Origin: Oribacterium sp. P6A1
GTDB lineage: Bacteria > Bacillota > Clostridia > Lachnospirales > Lachnospiraceae
Direction of reading: 5' to 3'
DNA: 64,000 nucleotides
NCBI RefSeq assembly: GCF_000702885.1
Contig: NZ_JNKO01000012.1
Location: forward strand, 34,118-98,117
Shown one piece after another: positions 33,656 to 43,081 of this stretch. A program made the translations under genes and the position numbers. The first letter of the stretch is position 1. Every line of letters starts with the position of its first letter. Below the pieces are notes generated by a model. The model worked only from the letters and a program-made list of their open reading frames with translations. It ran no database searches and was not told the origin of the DNA.

Positions 33656-35002
33656 ATGAGAAAACTCATGGCAGGCATTATAGCTGCATCCATGATTGCC
33701 ACTATGTTTACGAGCTATGGTTACAGTTCAGATAAAAACATTATACCTATCGAGCCAATCCTTATGAAAAAGTCAGCATTGGAATCAATGTTACCAAAAG
33801 ATGCAAAAAAGAATACTGATACCGTTACGGAACTCGATGTCATCATATGCGAATACGGAGAAAATACAAAAGACTGGTTCCTGGGCTCCGGTATGAAAGG
33901 TTCAAACTTTGTGACGAAATTTGAAGAAGAAAATCCAAATATCAAATTGAACCTTGAGGTTGTTCCCTGGAGTGATGTTTATGACGAAGCAGACAAGCGA
34001 ATCAGGAACGGCAATGCCCCGGATATACTGAATATTGATACTTATAATGAATATGCCGAGGAGGGACTGCTTCTTCCGGTTAAGGATTATTGCCCGACGA
34101 AACTCTATAATGATTTCTTCAGTCCATTCCTTGATCAGTCTTCTATTGACGGTACAGTATGGGCGCTTCCTGACCTTGCGTCCTCCCGTGCGCTTTACTG
34201 TAATGCTGATATCTTTAAGGAAGTGGGGATAGACTTTCCAACCACATGGACAGAACTTGAAGATGCATGCAAAGAAATTAAGAAATACTATAGCGGAAAG
34301 ATTTATCCCTGGGGTATCGATATGACAACTGACGAAGGGCAGGCGGCATTCTCTTACTATACCTGGGGTAATGGCGGCGGTTTTGTTGATAACAAGGGAA
34401 ATTGGGAGATTAATTCTTCTGAAAATGTTGAAGCTCTTGAGTTTGCTTTGGGATTAGTAGAAAAAGGCTACACAAATCCTAAGCCTGCCACGCAGACCCG
34501 ATATGATCTTCAGGATATGTTCTCAGAAGGGAAGCTTGCTATGGTCATCGGCCCCAATCAGCTTCCGGCTTATGTAGAAAAAAAGGGCGGAAACATTAAC
34601 ATGGTTCCTGTTGCTATTCCCGCTGCTAAAGGTAAGACCTCATCATCCATCGGTGTTATGGACAGGATTCTCGTATTTAAAAATGACGGAGCCTCCGATC
34701 AGGATGCAAGAAATGAAGCAATAGGTCAGTTTATGACGTTCTTCTTTGAACCAGAGAACTATACTGCCTGGGTGGAAATGGAGGGTTTCCTTCCGGTTGT
34801 GAAATCCGGTGTAAAATATATGGCAAAATATGATACTTCCTTCGGCGCATGGCTTGATATCCTCGATAACTGCAAGTTCTATCCTACAGAAAAAACCGAG
34901 TGGGCACAGGTCAAAAAGGACATCATCGCCGCTGAACAGAATGCTCTAGCCGGAAATGATGTAAAGAAAGAATTGGATAAGGTACAGAAGAAGCTGGATT
35001 AA
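33656..35002 (+). CDS. ABC transporter extracellular solute-binding protein (family 1)
   Basis: 448 residues from ATG 33656 with AGGAGG 8 bases upstream (an earlier in-frame ATG at 33605 has none). Signal peptide MRKLMAGIIAASMIATMFTS, without a lipobox cysteine. Family 1 (sugar-type) features: NPNIKLNLEVVPWSDVYDEA, GNAPDILNIDTYNEYAEEGL, PDLASSRALYCN, FPTTWTELEDACK, the FSEGKLAMVIGPNQ block and the C-terminal AEQNALAGNDVKKELDKVQ. No permease or ATPase gene adjoins it, so it is an orphan binding protein. It is flanked by two copies of leader element E and ends at a strong terminator (35101-35135). Confidence 0.88.
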   Translation: MRKLMAGIIAASMIATMFTSYGYSSDKNIIPIEPILMKKSALESMLPKDAKKNTDTVTELDVIICEYGENTKDWFLGSGMKGSNFVTKFEEENPNIKLNLEVVPWSDVYDEADKRIRNGNAPDILNIDTYNEYAEEGLLLPVKDYCPTKLYNDFFSPFLDQSSIDGTVWALPDLASSRALYCNADIFKEVGIDFPTTWTELEDACKEIKKYYSGKIYPWGIDMTTDEGQAAFSYYTWGNGGGFVDNKGNWEINSSENVEALEFALGLVEKGYTNPKPATQTRYDLQDMFSEGKLAMVIGPNQLPAYVEKKGGNINMVPVAIPAAKGKTSSSIGVMDRILVFKNDGASDQDARNEAIGQFMTFFFEPENYTAWVEMEGFLPVVKSGVKYMAKYDTSFGAWLDILDNCKFYPTEKTEWAQVKKDIIAAEQNALAGNDVKKELDKVQKKLD

Positions 35003-35005
35003 ATG

Positions 35006-35052
35006 AGCCAATCAGATCTTCATCTGTGTGTCAGAAATAAACAGCTAAAAAA
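35006..35052 (+). repeat. Element E, copy 2 (downstream of solute-binding-protein gene)
   Basis: AGCCAATCAGATCTTCATCT, then GTGTGTCAG, then AAATAAACAGCTAAAAAAT. It starts 4 bp after the stop of the solute-binding-protein gene and precedes its terminator, so it would be in the 3' UTR. It could be the leader of a lost gene. Direct repeat of copy 1. Confidence 0.6.
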
Positions 35053-35100
35053 TATTCATACAGATTTTCATAAAGCGATACTATTAATTCTTATAATAAC

Positions 35101-35135
35101 AAAGCACGATTCCCAGATCCGGAATCGTGCTTTTT
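35101..35135 (+). terminator. Strong intrinsic terminator after solute-binding-protein gene
   Basis: 13-bp perfect stem AAAGCACGATTCC/GGAATCGTGCTTT with a 7-base loop, running into TTTTT on the plus strand. It may also serve the convergent lipoprotein gene (35293-36501). Confidence 0.85.
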
Positions 35136-35292
35136 CGTTATCATTTACTAAAGTCTTACCCTAAATAATTATGGAAACTGAAGTGTCCATTTTCCTGACT
35201 ACAGTTTAATCCCTACTAAACTTTGAAATTCTGATTATACCAGATTTTCTCAAAATCAAAAAATCATGCTTGAATCAGTAGTTTAAAGAGTT

Positions 35293-36501
35293 TTACTTCA
35301 GCTCCATCTTTCCCAAAAACTCCTCAATGATCGCATCAGTAGCCATCTGCTTATCCTCATCAGAGCTGTAGGTTGAGGAGATTTTCACCACAAAGATGCC
35401 GTCATCTCTCGGAACCAGATAGTTCGTGTAAACCTGATCACCATCTTCGTAAGGTCCTTTGCTCACAAGTACTATGCACCCTTCGATGTCCTTAAATGTC
35501 ACATCCTCTGTTCTTTCGAGATCTGCATCTTCATCAGCAAGGTGAGAACGAAGATCCTTGATGACATTGTCCATATCGGAGCCTTCTTTTCTATATAATT
35601 CAATCATGAATTCATTCCAGTCATCACTTTCCACATTAACAAAGGCATCTGTATCCTCCGCCTCCAAAGAACAGATCTCCCGCATATCAAACTGAGTGGT
35701 ATAAGCGAAATTACCTACATAATCAATGATCTGATCTTCATCCCTTGTGGGCGGTGCATTGAGAACCTGAACCGGCGCCCAGCCGAACTCCTGATACTGG
35801 GTGATATACAGTCCATTTTTGTTGATATAATTTGCCAATGACTCAGCAAGATACTTATCACGATCATCACAGGCCTTCAGATATGCATCCTTCAACCCCT
35901 CTTTACCGAAAAGCCTGTCAAGAGAAGCATCAAATCCCGAACCATCCTCAAGGAAATCAAAGTCACTAACGATAGGACTACCGCCTGTTGTATCAAGATG
36001 GGCTACACCACCGAATGAACCTCCGCCCTCTTCGATAAGAGAAGTCTTCATCAGCTGATACTTATAAATCATGTATTCGCCCCAAAGCTTCACATCCTTT
36101 GGATCACAGTCATCCATCTTAAGAACGACTGGTACGCATATATTAAGATCTGCTGCCTCATCTCCAAAACTGTTTTCTACAAGGAAATGACAAACACTGT
36201 CTGCATACTCAGCCCAGTCTTCCGTGCCATAGTAATGATATTCCGGAAGGGGTAATGTGGGATAATCAATCTCTTCCGCCGGGGTTTCTTTTACTTCCGA
36301 AACAGACTCGTCCTGAGCCACTTTGCTTTCTTCCGTATTCCCTTTACTATCTTTAGACCCTGATTCTGTTTCCTCTGCCTGTGATTCTGCCGCCGGTTTT
36401 GTTTCAGCCACCGGAGCCGGATCATTTGCGGAATTTCCGCATCCAAAAACTCCAAAAGCAAAAATACAGGCTGCTGCCATAAGTGCCAGCTTCTTTTTCA
36501 T
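35293..36501 (-). CDS. Predicted lipoprotein of unknown function
   Basis: 402 residues. Signal peptide MKKKLALMAAACIFAFGVF with the lipobox-like VFGC (Cys about residue 21), then an acidic, Ser/Glu/Lys-rich linker to about residue 75, then a globular domain (PEYHYYGTEDWAEYADSVC and on to IIEEFLGKMELK). Its pattern (a C-terminal strand-helix with DDGIFVVKISSTYSS) suggests a DUF-type alpha/beta fold, but I cannot name a family. GGAGGGAGG precedes the start. Its leader carries element E (36530-36575). Likely anchored to the outer membrane face of the cell. Confidence 0.75.
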   Translation of the reverse strand: MKKKLALMAAACIFAFGVFGCGNSANDPAPVAETKPAAESQAEETESGSKDSKGNTEESKVAQDESVSEVKETPAEEIDYPTLPLPEYHYYGTEDWAEYADSVCHFLVENSFGDEAADLNICVPVVLKMDDCDPKDVKLWGEYMIYKYQLMKTSLIEEGGGSFGGVAHLDTTGGSPIVSDFDFLEDGSGFDASLDRLFGKEGLKDAYLKACDDRDKYLAESLANYINKNGLYITQYQEFGWAPVQVLNAPPTRDEDQIIDYVGNFAYTTQFDMREICSLEAEDTDAFVNVESDDWNEFMIELYRKEGSDMDNVIKDLRSHLADEDADLERTEDVTFKDIEGCIVLVSKGPYEDGDQVYTNYLVPRDDGIFVVKISSTYSSDEDKQMATDAIIEEFLGKMELK

Positions 36502-36529
36502 TTACTGCTTCCTCCCTCCATTAATACAT

Positions 36530-36575
36530 GTTTTTCGTCGTTTATTTCCGACATACATATGCATATCTAATTTAA
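36530..36575 (-). promoter_or_regulatory. Leader element E, copy 4 (before lipoprotein gene)
   Basis: Minus strand: AAATTAGATATGCATATG, then TATGTCGG, then AAATAAACGACGAAAAAC, about 28 bp upstream of the start codon at 36501. The most diverged in the first half, nearly identical to copy 1 in the second half, and like copy 1 followed by an A/T-rich spacer and a strong Shine-Dalgarno. Confidence 0.6.
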
Positions 36576-36630
36576 TCTCTCATTGATAGATGTATCACTT
36601 TACCAACTGATAAGTTTATGGTGCAAATCA

Positions 36631-37389
36631 CTAATCGGTTCCAAATTTCAATATCGGATGCCTGTCCTGATCTATAAGTGCATATACAGAAAACACAATT
36701 GAACCGACTAAAGCCATGATGAGATCATCCATTGTATCGATAAGTCCTATGTCGATATATCCCGGGAGAATCTGACCTCCCACCGTGACTTCACCTATAT
36801 TTTCTATGGATTCTATAGCTCCCGTATTTCCCGCAAGAAGGTATGAATCTATTCTGGAAACAAACACATCTTTCTGCATATCCAAAAGCCATACTTTATC
36901 CACCATATACTCTGTTATTTCCCAAAGGACCGCGATGAAAACAGAAAGAGATATTGCAAAAACAATATTTCTGATCCGCGCTTTTTTACTGCCCTCATCT
37001 CCGATAGACAGATAATAGTATCCAAACAATGTAAACAGAAATCCTTCGGTGAAATGCATCATATCATCCCACCAGGAAAAACGCATATATAAACCTAAGC
37101 AATACCCCATTGCATGTCCCAATGTGTAGAAAACCGAAAAAACATACACAGCCCATGGAATCGTCATGTTAAAAAGGAGTTCCATACCTATGGGAATCAT
37201 GGCTAAAATCATGGTGATTACCACTATTAAAGCGTTACCCCTGTCATTTCCGATAGTCAGATAGTATAAAATCAAAAAAGATAAAACAGTCTCAATAAAG
37301 AGAAGAAATATTGTTTTTCCTTTTCTCTTTTTTAGTTTTTGATACAGCATATCTTTTATTCGTTTTTCCATTACCATTACATATTCCAT
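36631..37389 (-). CDS. Integral membrane protein of unknown function
   Basis: 252 residues from ATG 37389 (AGGAG 11 bases upstream, 32 bp after the preceding gene); a longer frame to 37476 overlaps that gene. Six or so hydrophobic segments, with a WWDDMMHFTEGFLFTLFGYYY motif in the middle and ITEYMVDKVW afterwards, resembling DUF2238-like or VanZ-like membrane proteins in which a D..H motif in a membrane helix is conserved. Near the C-terminus GYIDIGLIDTMDDLIMALVG repeats an acidic helix pattern. Encoded behind a CPBP-like protein and an ABC-2 exporter. Function unknown. Confidence 0.7.
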   Translation of the reverse strand: MEYVMVMEKRIKDMLYQKLKKRKGKTIFLLFIETVLSFLILYYLTIGNDRGNALIVVITMILAMIPIGMELLFNMTIPWAVYVFSVFYTLGHAMGYCLGLYMRFSWWDDMMHFTEGFLFTLFGYYYLSIGDEGSKKARIRNIVFAISLSVFIAVLWEITEYMVDKVWLLDMQKDVFVSRIDSYLLAGNTGAIESIENIGEVTVGGQILPGYIDIGLIDTMDDLIMALVGSIVFSVYALIDQDRHPILKFGTD

Positions 37390-37421
37390 ATCAGCACCCG
37401 CTCCTACCACATTCCGTACTA

Positions 37422-38087
37422 TCAGGCAAGCCCCACCGCTCTCGGTAAAAATCCCAGGAAGAAATGAAGAGCCCATACACCCCAGATATTCCTGTCTCTT
37501 TCATAAAGAATTCCTGTGAGAATACAGAGGACTCCGGCAGCAACCATAAAGTACAGCGGAAAATGCATGTGATAGATACAAAACAATAATCCTATATAGA
37601 TCAGTGTGCCCTTCTTATTACCGCCCATAGCCTGTTTTACATTATCCTGCCACAGCGGTTTTATCAAAAGCTCCTGCCACAAGGAACTTAAAGGATAAAA
37701 CCACCGGAAATTAATATTTAGATAAAGAGCAAACAGTGGTCGTTCCAGGTAAACCGGATCTGTTGAACTCTTATAAAGTCTGTAACCATATAAAACCACG
37801 GAATATATAAGTATTATAGCCGCTACTTCCATGATCTCCCGTTTGAAATTACAGTCCTTTGAGATCCTGAAACAGGAAAAAGAAAAAGACAGTTTCCCGC
37901 ATAAAATTAAACTCACCACTATCACTGATATGATAAACATAAATATTTTTATCAGTAAATATTCACTTCCCGGTATCGTATATCCTGGTAATGTCTTTTC
38001 ACATATCTTATTTGTAACAACTAATATAAGAATACTGACTAAGCTTAATATAAAAACCGATCTGTTCTTGTTCTCTACATTTTCCAA
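37422..38087 (-). CDS. CPBP/CAAX-protease-like membrane protein, degenerate motifs
   Basis: 221 residues starting at TTG 38087 (AAAGGAAG upstream). About seven hydrophobic segments. The order SLWQELLIKPLWQ, LLFCIYHMHFPLYF and WALHFFLGFLP recalls the three motifs of CPBP intramembrane proteases (EExxxR, FxxxH, HxxxN), but the first reads QE and the arginine is missing, so activity is doubtful. CPBP proteins often accompany bacteriocin export and self-immunity; here the gene follows an ABC-2 exporter pair by 12 bp, which supports a maturation or immunity role. Inferred. Confidence 0.6.
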   Translation of the reverse strand: MENVENKNRSVFILSLVSILILVVTNKICEKTLPGYTIPGSEYLLIKIFMFIISVIVVSLILCGKLSFSFSCFRISKDCNFKREIMEVAAIILIYSVVLYGYRLYKSSTDPVYLERPLFALYLNINFRWFYPLSSLWQELLIKPLWQDNVKQAMGGNKKGTLIYIGLLFCIYHMHFPLYFMVAAGVLCILTGILYERDRNIWGVWALHFFLGFLPRAVGLA

Positions 38088-38099
38088 TTCTGTCTTCCT

Positions 38100-39224
38100 T
38101 TAATGAATTTTCTTTTTACTGAACCCCCATGATATGCATATCCCCAGTATAAACCAGCAGGCAAACACCAGCATGGCCCCTAAGAAAAATCTCTTTTCCA
38201 ATATGGCCTCATACAACCAGTGTCCGGGAATGATAACAGATGTTGTCCCCCAAAGATTTGCCCAGTCGGGAAGTTCGCACAGAAGCCCCGAAAAAAGTGA
38301 AACTACCATGGTACTGATGGGAGATATCAAAACAAGATTTGAAAATTTGCCTGACATGCAACAGATTATAAGAGCAAAAGCTGCAGATGAGCATATATAA
38401 ATCAAAAACGAAATAAACACATTGCAAGGATCAGGGTGCCCGCTTGTTATAAGAACCGGAATAAATCCAAGGAATGATATAACAACTCCGGGAAGTGACT
38501 GAAAAATAAAGAGCAGTGTAATTTTTCCTCCTCTGCCGGAAACTCTTCTCAAAAGTCCGGTACTTGAATAATTACACATCCATGTACCGCTTATGCAAAG
38601 ATAAAACATGGCAAAAACCGCATACCACCGTATACCGAAATAGTTTTCTTCCTCTTCTGTTTTCTCTTCCTTACCCATAACACTCTCTATATCCAGGAGT
38701 GATTCTCTGTTCCATACATCCTTAATCTCTTCTCTGAATTCCGTAATGTCACTCTGACTGACACCTTGTATTTCTCCTATTCTCTTTTCAACAAGGGTTT
38801 CCGACCAGACTTTAATGACATCATTTATCACCATTTCAGTAAAGGTCGTCATATCATAGGAATCCGCCATGACCGTAATGTGAACCAGGGATTCATATTC
38901 ACTTCTCCCGATCTTTTCCGAAAAATCAGGAACAATTTCAATTATACCCTGTGCTTTATTACCGGCAACTGCTTTTACGGCTTCATCATAGCTTGTTACA
39001 TTGTATTTGAAAGCTTCTTCAGAAGAAAGAATGTCTATGAGACGACTGCCAAGCAGACCCTTATCTTCGTTTACAATTTCTATAATGATGCCCTTGGCAT
39101 TTTCTTTTTCACTGTATTTCGAAATATATATAGAAACTACCACAGCTATAATGATTACAGCCAATGAAGAAAAATCCATAAGCAGTGCCCTTGCTCTGCC
39201 CTTAAGCAATGCGAAATAATTCAT
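38100..39224 (-). CDS. ABC-2-type permease (second subunit)
   Basis: 374 residues. One N-terminal helix (SLAVIIIAVVVSIYISKY), then a large extracytoplasmic domain of about 170 residues (GIIEIVPDFSEKI within it) and five C-terminal helices (FAMFYLCISGTWMCNYSS onward), the usual plan for ABC-2/DrrB-like exporter permeases with a YhgE-type extracellular insert. AAAAGGAG precedes the start, which overlaps the stop of the first permease gene by 4 bp, so the two are translationally coupled. Exports an unknown substrate, possibly a peptide or lipid. Confidence 0.8.
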   Translation of the reverse strand: MNYFALLKGRARALLMDFSSLAVIIIAVVVSIYISKYSEKENAKGIIIEIVNEDKGLLGSRLIDILSSEEAFKYNVTSYDEAVKAVAGNKAQGIIEIVPDFSEKIGRSEYESLVHITVMADSYDMTTFTEMVINDVIKVWSETLVEKRIGEIQGVSQSDITEFREEIKDVWNRESLLDIESVMGKEEKTEEEENYFGIRWYAVFAMFYLCISGTWMCNYSSTGLLRRVSGRGGKITLLFIFQSLPGVVISFLGFIPVLITSGHPDPCNVFISFLIYICSSAAFALIICCMSGKFSNLVLISPISTMVVSLFSGLLCELPDWANLWGTTSVIIPGHWLYEAILEKRFFLGAMLVFACWFILGICISWGFSKKKIH

Positions 39225-40429
39225 AGGGCACTCCTTTTCATGTAAATAACAAATCCTGCAGCAGAAAATATCACAAATGCAGAAAATAAAACAAACATAT
39301 CGAATGCATAACGTTCAATCATAAGATTAAACATACCATTGGAAAAAATACTCACGCTGGCTCTAAAAGGAGAAATTCTCATTAGCAGAGCTAATGCTTC
39401 CGGAATATCTGTCTTGTCTGATAAAAATGCCACTGATGCTACCGATGCTGTTCCGAAATACAGTCCGGCCCAAAGCGCAGATTGCCCCCGCTTAAACATT
39501 GAACCTATAAGTACAGCTAAAGATGAGAATACCAGGGAAGTCAATATGATTCCCGGGATAACAGACAAGGCGAAATTAAGCTCTATCTGTCTTAACAAAC
39601 GCGCAACCGGGAACATGATTAAAAATGAAAACAGAATCAGAATTGCTCCTGAAATAATTCTGGCTATAAAGTACAAAAGAAGTCTTTTGGCCGGAATACT
39701 TCTTTTATTAAAAATTTCCGATAAATCGAGACTGGTTAGGTAAATGACGGGAAATGAAGACATGTATGCACATGTGGCAAAAAGAAGGGCAATGGCAAAT
39801 CTGAAATGATAATCGGCTCCAAAAAGAAAAATACCGTTTTTCCCTATAACTCTTCCCCTATGAATGAACACGTTTTGCAGATCCAGGACTCCCTCATCCC
39901 AGATTCTGAATATCTCATCCTCACTTAATCCCAGTTTCTTTGCAATTCCTACAGCGATATTCACAAGCCGGATTCCCTGACCGAAAACAGATAAGCTGCT
40001 TTTTATTCCTGTATAAAATGTCAGGGCATCAAATGCACGGGAAGGTGTATAGTAAAACTCCATAACCACTCTGTTCCCGTTCATGGAATCAGCGTATGTG
40101 TCGGGAGGAATGTACATAAACACAGCAACCTTTCCTTCGTCCACCATACGCTCTCCCGTTTCTTTTTCTTTTACTGGATAAACAGCTACATTACCCTTTT
40201 TAACCTCATAATTGATGATTATATTCATCAACTGATCAACGCTTTCACTGTTATCCTCATTCAGAATCGCCCCGGAAAAAAATGCCCCGTTTCCCTGGGT
40301 AAGCACGGGAGCCAGGAACAATGCAAACATCAGAATTACAGGGATAGGGGAAAGCATAGCAATAAAAGCCGTTTTTCCACGGCCAAACAGTCTTTTTATA
40401 TCATATAGTATGAACAAAAAAGGATTCAT
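39221..40429 (-). CDS. ABC-2-type permease (first subunit)
   Basis: 402 residues with an N-terminal helix (FIAMLSPIPVILMFALFLAP), a large extracytoplasmic region of about 190 residues and C-terminal helices including ISGAILILFSFLIMFPVA and ALWAGLYFGTASVASVAFL. The same plan as its downstream neighbour, with which it shares a 4-bp overlap, but low sequence similarity by eye. GGGGTTATGG precedes ATG 40429, 35 bp after the ATPase gene. Forms a heterodimeric exporter with the protein at 38100-39224, driven by the ATPase at 40465. Confidence 0.8.
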   Translation of the reverse strand: MNPFLFILYDIKRLFGRGKTAFIAMLSPIPVILMFALFLAPVLTQGNGAFFSGAILNEDNSESVDQLMNIIINYEVKKGNVAVYPVKEKETGERMVDEGKVAVFMYIPPDTYADSMNGNRVVMEFYYTPSRAFDALTFYTGIKSSLSVFGQGIRLVNIAVGIAKKLGLSEDEIFRIWDEGVLDLQNVFIHRGRVIGKNGIFLFGADYHFRFAIALLFATCAYMSSFPVIYLTSLDLSEIFNKRSIPAKRLLLYFIARIISGAILILFSFLIMFPVARLLRQIELNFALSVIPGIILTSLVFSSLAVLIGSMFKRGQSALWAGLYFGTASVASVAFLSDKTDIPEALALLMRISPFRASVSIFSNGMFNLMIERYAFDMFVLFSAFVIFSAAGFVIYMKRSAL

Positions 40430-40464
40430 TCCATAACCCCCATACCATATTTACACCACCGGAC

Positions 40465-41082
40465 TTACACAGTTAAATGTCCCCTTTCAATTCTCAATGA
40501 ACGGTCCGTAAGGGGTAAAAGAATCGTCGGATTATGCTCAGTTACTATCATGGCGCATCCCTTGTCTTTTTCTTTTCTTAAAAGCTGTTCGATGCATTCT
40601 CCTCCGTGAGCATCTATCCCGGCAAGAGGTTCATCCAGTAACAGATAATCATATTTTCCCATCAACGCAACAGCCAGATTGACTCTTCTTCTTTGTCCGC
40701 CGGAAAGTCTGTCTACACGCTTTCTTTTGAAATCCGTCATTTCAAGCTCGTTTATGAGATATTCTGCACGTTCTGTATTTTCTTTTCCTTTAAGGGATGA
40801 CCACGCATAAAGATTCTCTAAAACAGTCAATTCCTCAAAAAGAACAATCTCCTGAGGTACATAAGCTATCTTTTCCTTAGCCTGTTTTCCTTTGAGACCA
40901 TCTACCGTCACTTCACCGGAATCCGGTTTAAGAATCATGGCAAGCATAGAGAGAAGTGTGCTCTTACCGCTTCCATTGGAACCAAGCAATGCTATTATCT
41001 CCCCTTTTTCAAGGGACAAAGATGCATTATCCACTGCTGTATACCTGCCATATCTTTTAACGAGTCCCTTTGCTTCAATCAT
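40465..41082 (-). CDS. ABC transporter ATP-binding protein
   Basis: 205 residues, a minimal ATPase. Walker A LLGSNGSGKSTL (residues 32-43), Q-loop AYVPQEI, signature LSGGQRRRVNLAVA, Walker B YLLLDEPLAGID with the catalytic Glu, and the switch histidine in MIVTEHNP. The C-terminal regulatory extension is absent. Directly upstream of two ABC-2 permease genes in one operon; hydrolyses ATP at the inner membrane face to power export. Confidence 0.93.
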   Translation of the reverse strand: MIEAKGLVKRYGRYTAVDNASLSLEKGEIIALLGSNGSGKSTLLSMLAMILKPDSGEVTVDGLKGKQAKEKIAYVPQEIVLFEELTVLENLYAWSSLKGKENTERAEYLINELEMTDFKRKRVDRLSGGQRRRVNLAVALMGKYDYLLLDEPLAGIDAHGGECIEQLLRKEKDKGCAMIVTEHNPTILLPLTDRSLRIERGHLTV

Positions 41083-41145
41083 ATACGATACCTGTTATCT
41101 TTTTAATGTAGCAGCACACCCTCAGATCGATATGCCTGCTGCGTA

Positions 41146-43059
41146 TCATCTGTTTTTGGTCATCAGTGAAATAACATATCCCAGACGCACAAGAGAATTT
41201 CTGTTTCCCATGTTTGCAAAATTTGAATAGGATTTAGCTTTATCACCCAGCATTTTAGCATTAAGGTTTTCTTTCAGAACATCGAGATCACTTCCGCAAT
41301 CAATGCCTGATTCAGGAAGAAACACAGGCGCCTTGATCTTGTCTTCCTGAAGTTTTCCTCTTTCATAGTTTGTGGTTATTTTTGCATGTCCTTCTTTGGT
41401 TTCGATTTCAGTCACAAATTGACCTTTTCCATCGGTTATTTCCTGACTGATGGAACCTGTGAAACTATCTTCCTGGAGATGGATTTTTCCGGTATTCTTT
41501 CCGGTTTTAATAGTGAAGCTTCCCCTGAGATTTCGATCCAGACCGTTAATTGTTCCGGTTTCATCAACCACTATTGAAAATTCACCAAAATTTATTTTGT
41601 TTAAAACTTCATATCCTGAGTCAATGGAATAAACTCCATCCTCGTAATATAATCCTTTTCCTTTTTCTGACGGAACATCGATAATAGTCTGTTTTTCCTT
41701 ACCGCTACTATAACCGCTTAAATTAATGCTGTATGTCTCCGTGCCTTTGGTGCTGCTTATGACAACTCCTACAGGACTGTTCTTGTAGGAATACGTCGTT
41801 ACTGTGAGGCTTATGCTGTCATCTGTTTCATTTTCTCCGAAAATCTCTTTCGTATCAATATCATCACCCCTTGAAATACCCACAGTAATGAGTTTTATCA
41901 TGCCCTCCATAAGGTCTCTCGCTTCCTGCCCCTTCACAGTAACGCTGACTGTATCACATTCCTGAGTCTTACCGAAAACGGTATAGTCTCCCTTGGCTTT
42001 TTCGAATTCTTTTTTATCTAATTCCGCAAGTGATCCTTCGAGGAAATCTTCCAACTGTTTATCCCAGTCAACTTCTTTTTCTGAAGACATCCCAGTCAAC
42101 ATAAGCGTATATCTGTCAATGGCCTGATAAGCTCCCAGTGACTTTGCGCTGCTTTCATCCAACATGTACCTGACCATAGGAGAACTTGTATTAGCCGGAG
42201 AATAGATGAATTCATTTCCATTGTAGTACACTCCTCCGGTTCCAAGAGATGCATCTCCCATGCTTACCGATAAAGTATACGCGGAATCTCCGCTTCCGGA
42301 ATCATAACTGTATGTTTGCTCCAAAGCATACTCCTGATCTTTTCCTGAAGCATCCGATTCTATAGTGGTGATTTTTGTTGTTGTATGTGAATCCTTCGAG
42401 TCATCCATTCCCAAATGAACCATTGCCTCAACAGGCTTTGTACCGAAGTCCGTGAACTCATCACTGAAATTTCTGGTTACCGAAACAACATTTTCCGCAA
42501 ACAGGGTCTTTGGATCTTTGAACATTCCTGGCAAAAGCTTAAATGCGAAAAATCCGCCAACAGCGAGAACAGCCAGAACAGCAACACCGGCTCCGATTCC
42601 AACTGCCAAACCTGATTTTTTCTTTGGCTTAACCGTGCCGTACTGCATCTGTGACTGACCATACATATTAGGCTGGCCATACATATTTGACTGACCCTGC
42701 ATATTCGGCTGGCCATACATATTTGACTGACCCTGCGCACTCGGCTGGCCGTACATATTTTGCTGTCCCTGCATATTCGGCTGGCCGTACATATTTGACT
42801 GACCCTGCATATTCGGCTGGCCATACATATTTTGCTGTCCCTGCGCATTCGGCTGGCCATACATATTTTGCTGTCCCTGCGCATTCGGCTGGCCATACAT
42901 ATTTTGCTGTCCCTGCGCACTCGGCTGGCCGTACATATTCGGCTGATCCTGCGCACTCGGCTGGCCCTGCATCATGTTTTGAAGCGAAGCTCCACATTTA
43001 CGACAAAACTTCATATTCCCGGTGACAGCAGCTCCGCATTTTGGACAAGTCATTTGCAT
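41146..43059 (-). CDS. Zinc-ribbon, repeat-rich membrane-anchored protein
   Basis: 637 residues from ATG 43059 (GAGGAGGATATT upstream; a longer frame to 43170 is not supported). Zinc ribbon CPKCGAAV...FCRKCG (residues 5-23), then eight 12-residue repeats of the type MYGQPNMQGQQN (42649-42936), a basic stretch (KPKKKSG), one transmembrane helix (GVAVLAVLAVGGFFAFKLL) and a large extracytoplasmic domain (about residues 180-610) of beta character without a known family. The repeat arm and zinc ribbon would be cytoplasmic. It lies upstream of the ABC exporter genes and carries leader element E, preceded by a promoter candidate (43214-43242). Confidence 0.8.
   Translation of the reverse strand: MQMTCPKCGAAVTGNMKFCRKCGASLQNMMQGQPSAQDQPNMYGQPSAQGQQNMYGQPNAQGQQNMYGQPNAQGQQNMYGQPNMQGQSNMYGQPNMQGQQNMYGQPSAQGQSNMYGQPNMQGQSNMYGQPNMYGQSQMQYGTVKPKKKSGLAVGIGAGVAVLAVLAVGGFFAFKLLPGMFKDPKTLFAENVVSVTRNFSDEFTDFGTKPVEAMVHLGMDDSKDSHTTTKITTIESDASGKDQEYALEQTYSYDSGSGDSAYTLSVSMGDASLGTGGVYYNGNEFIYSPANTSSPMVRYMLDESSAKSLGAYQAIDRYTLMLTGMSSEKEVDWDKQLEDFLEGSLAELDKKEFEKAKGDYTVFGKTQECDTVSVTVKGQEARDLMEGMIKLITVGISRGDDIDTKEIFGENETDDSISLTVTTYSYKNSPVGVVISSTKGTETYSINLSGYSSGKEKQTIIDVPSEKGKGLYYEDGVYSIDSGYEVLNKINFGEFSIVVDETGTINGLDRNLRGSFTIKTGKNTGKIHLQEDSFTGSISQEITDGKGQFVTEIETKEGHAKITTNYERGKLQEDKIKAPVFLPESGIDCGSDLDVLKENLNAKMLGDKAKSYSNFANMGNRNSLVRLGYVISLMTKNR
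42649..42936 (-). repeat. 36-bp coding minisatellite, eight units
   Basis: Eight consecutive 36-bp units inside the zinc-ribbon gene, each encoding MYGQP(N/S)(A/M)QGQ(Q/S)N, with a degenerate ninth unit upstream. Nucleotide-level identity between units is high, with variants alternating, so unequal crossing-over or replication slippage is active or recent. There are no spacers, so it is not a CRISPR array. Confidence 0.85.
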
Positions 43060-43081
43060 AATATCCTCCTCATAAATTAAG

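Noticed and set aside
42649..42936. Regular 36-bp repeats that could suggest a CRISPR array
   Set aside because: The units are directly adjacent with no spacers and are in frame within a long gene; they encode a 12-residue protein repeat.
42477..43025. Long alternative frames on both strands across the repeat region (109-159 residues)
   Set aside because: A 36-bp periodic sequence keeps several frames open; only the zinc-ribbon frame has a start site and conserved domain.
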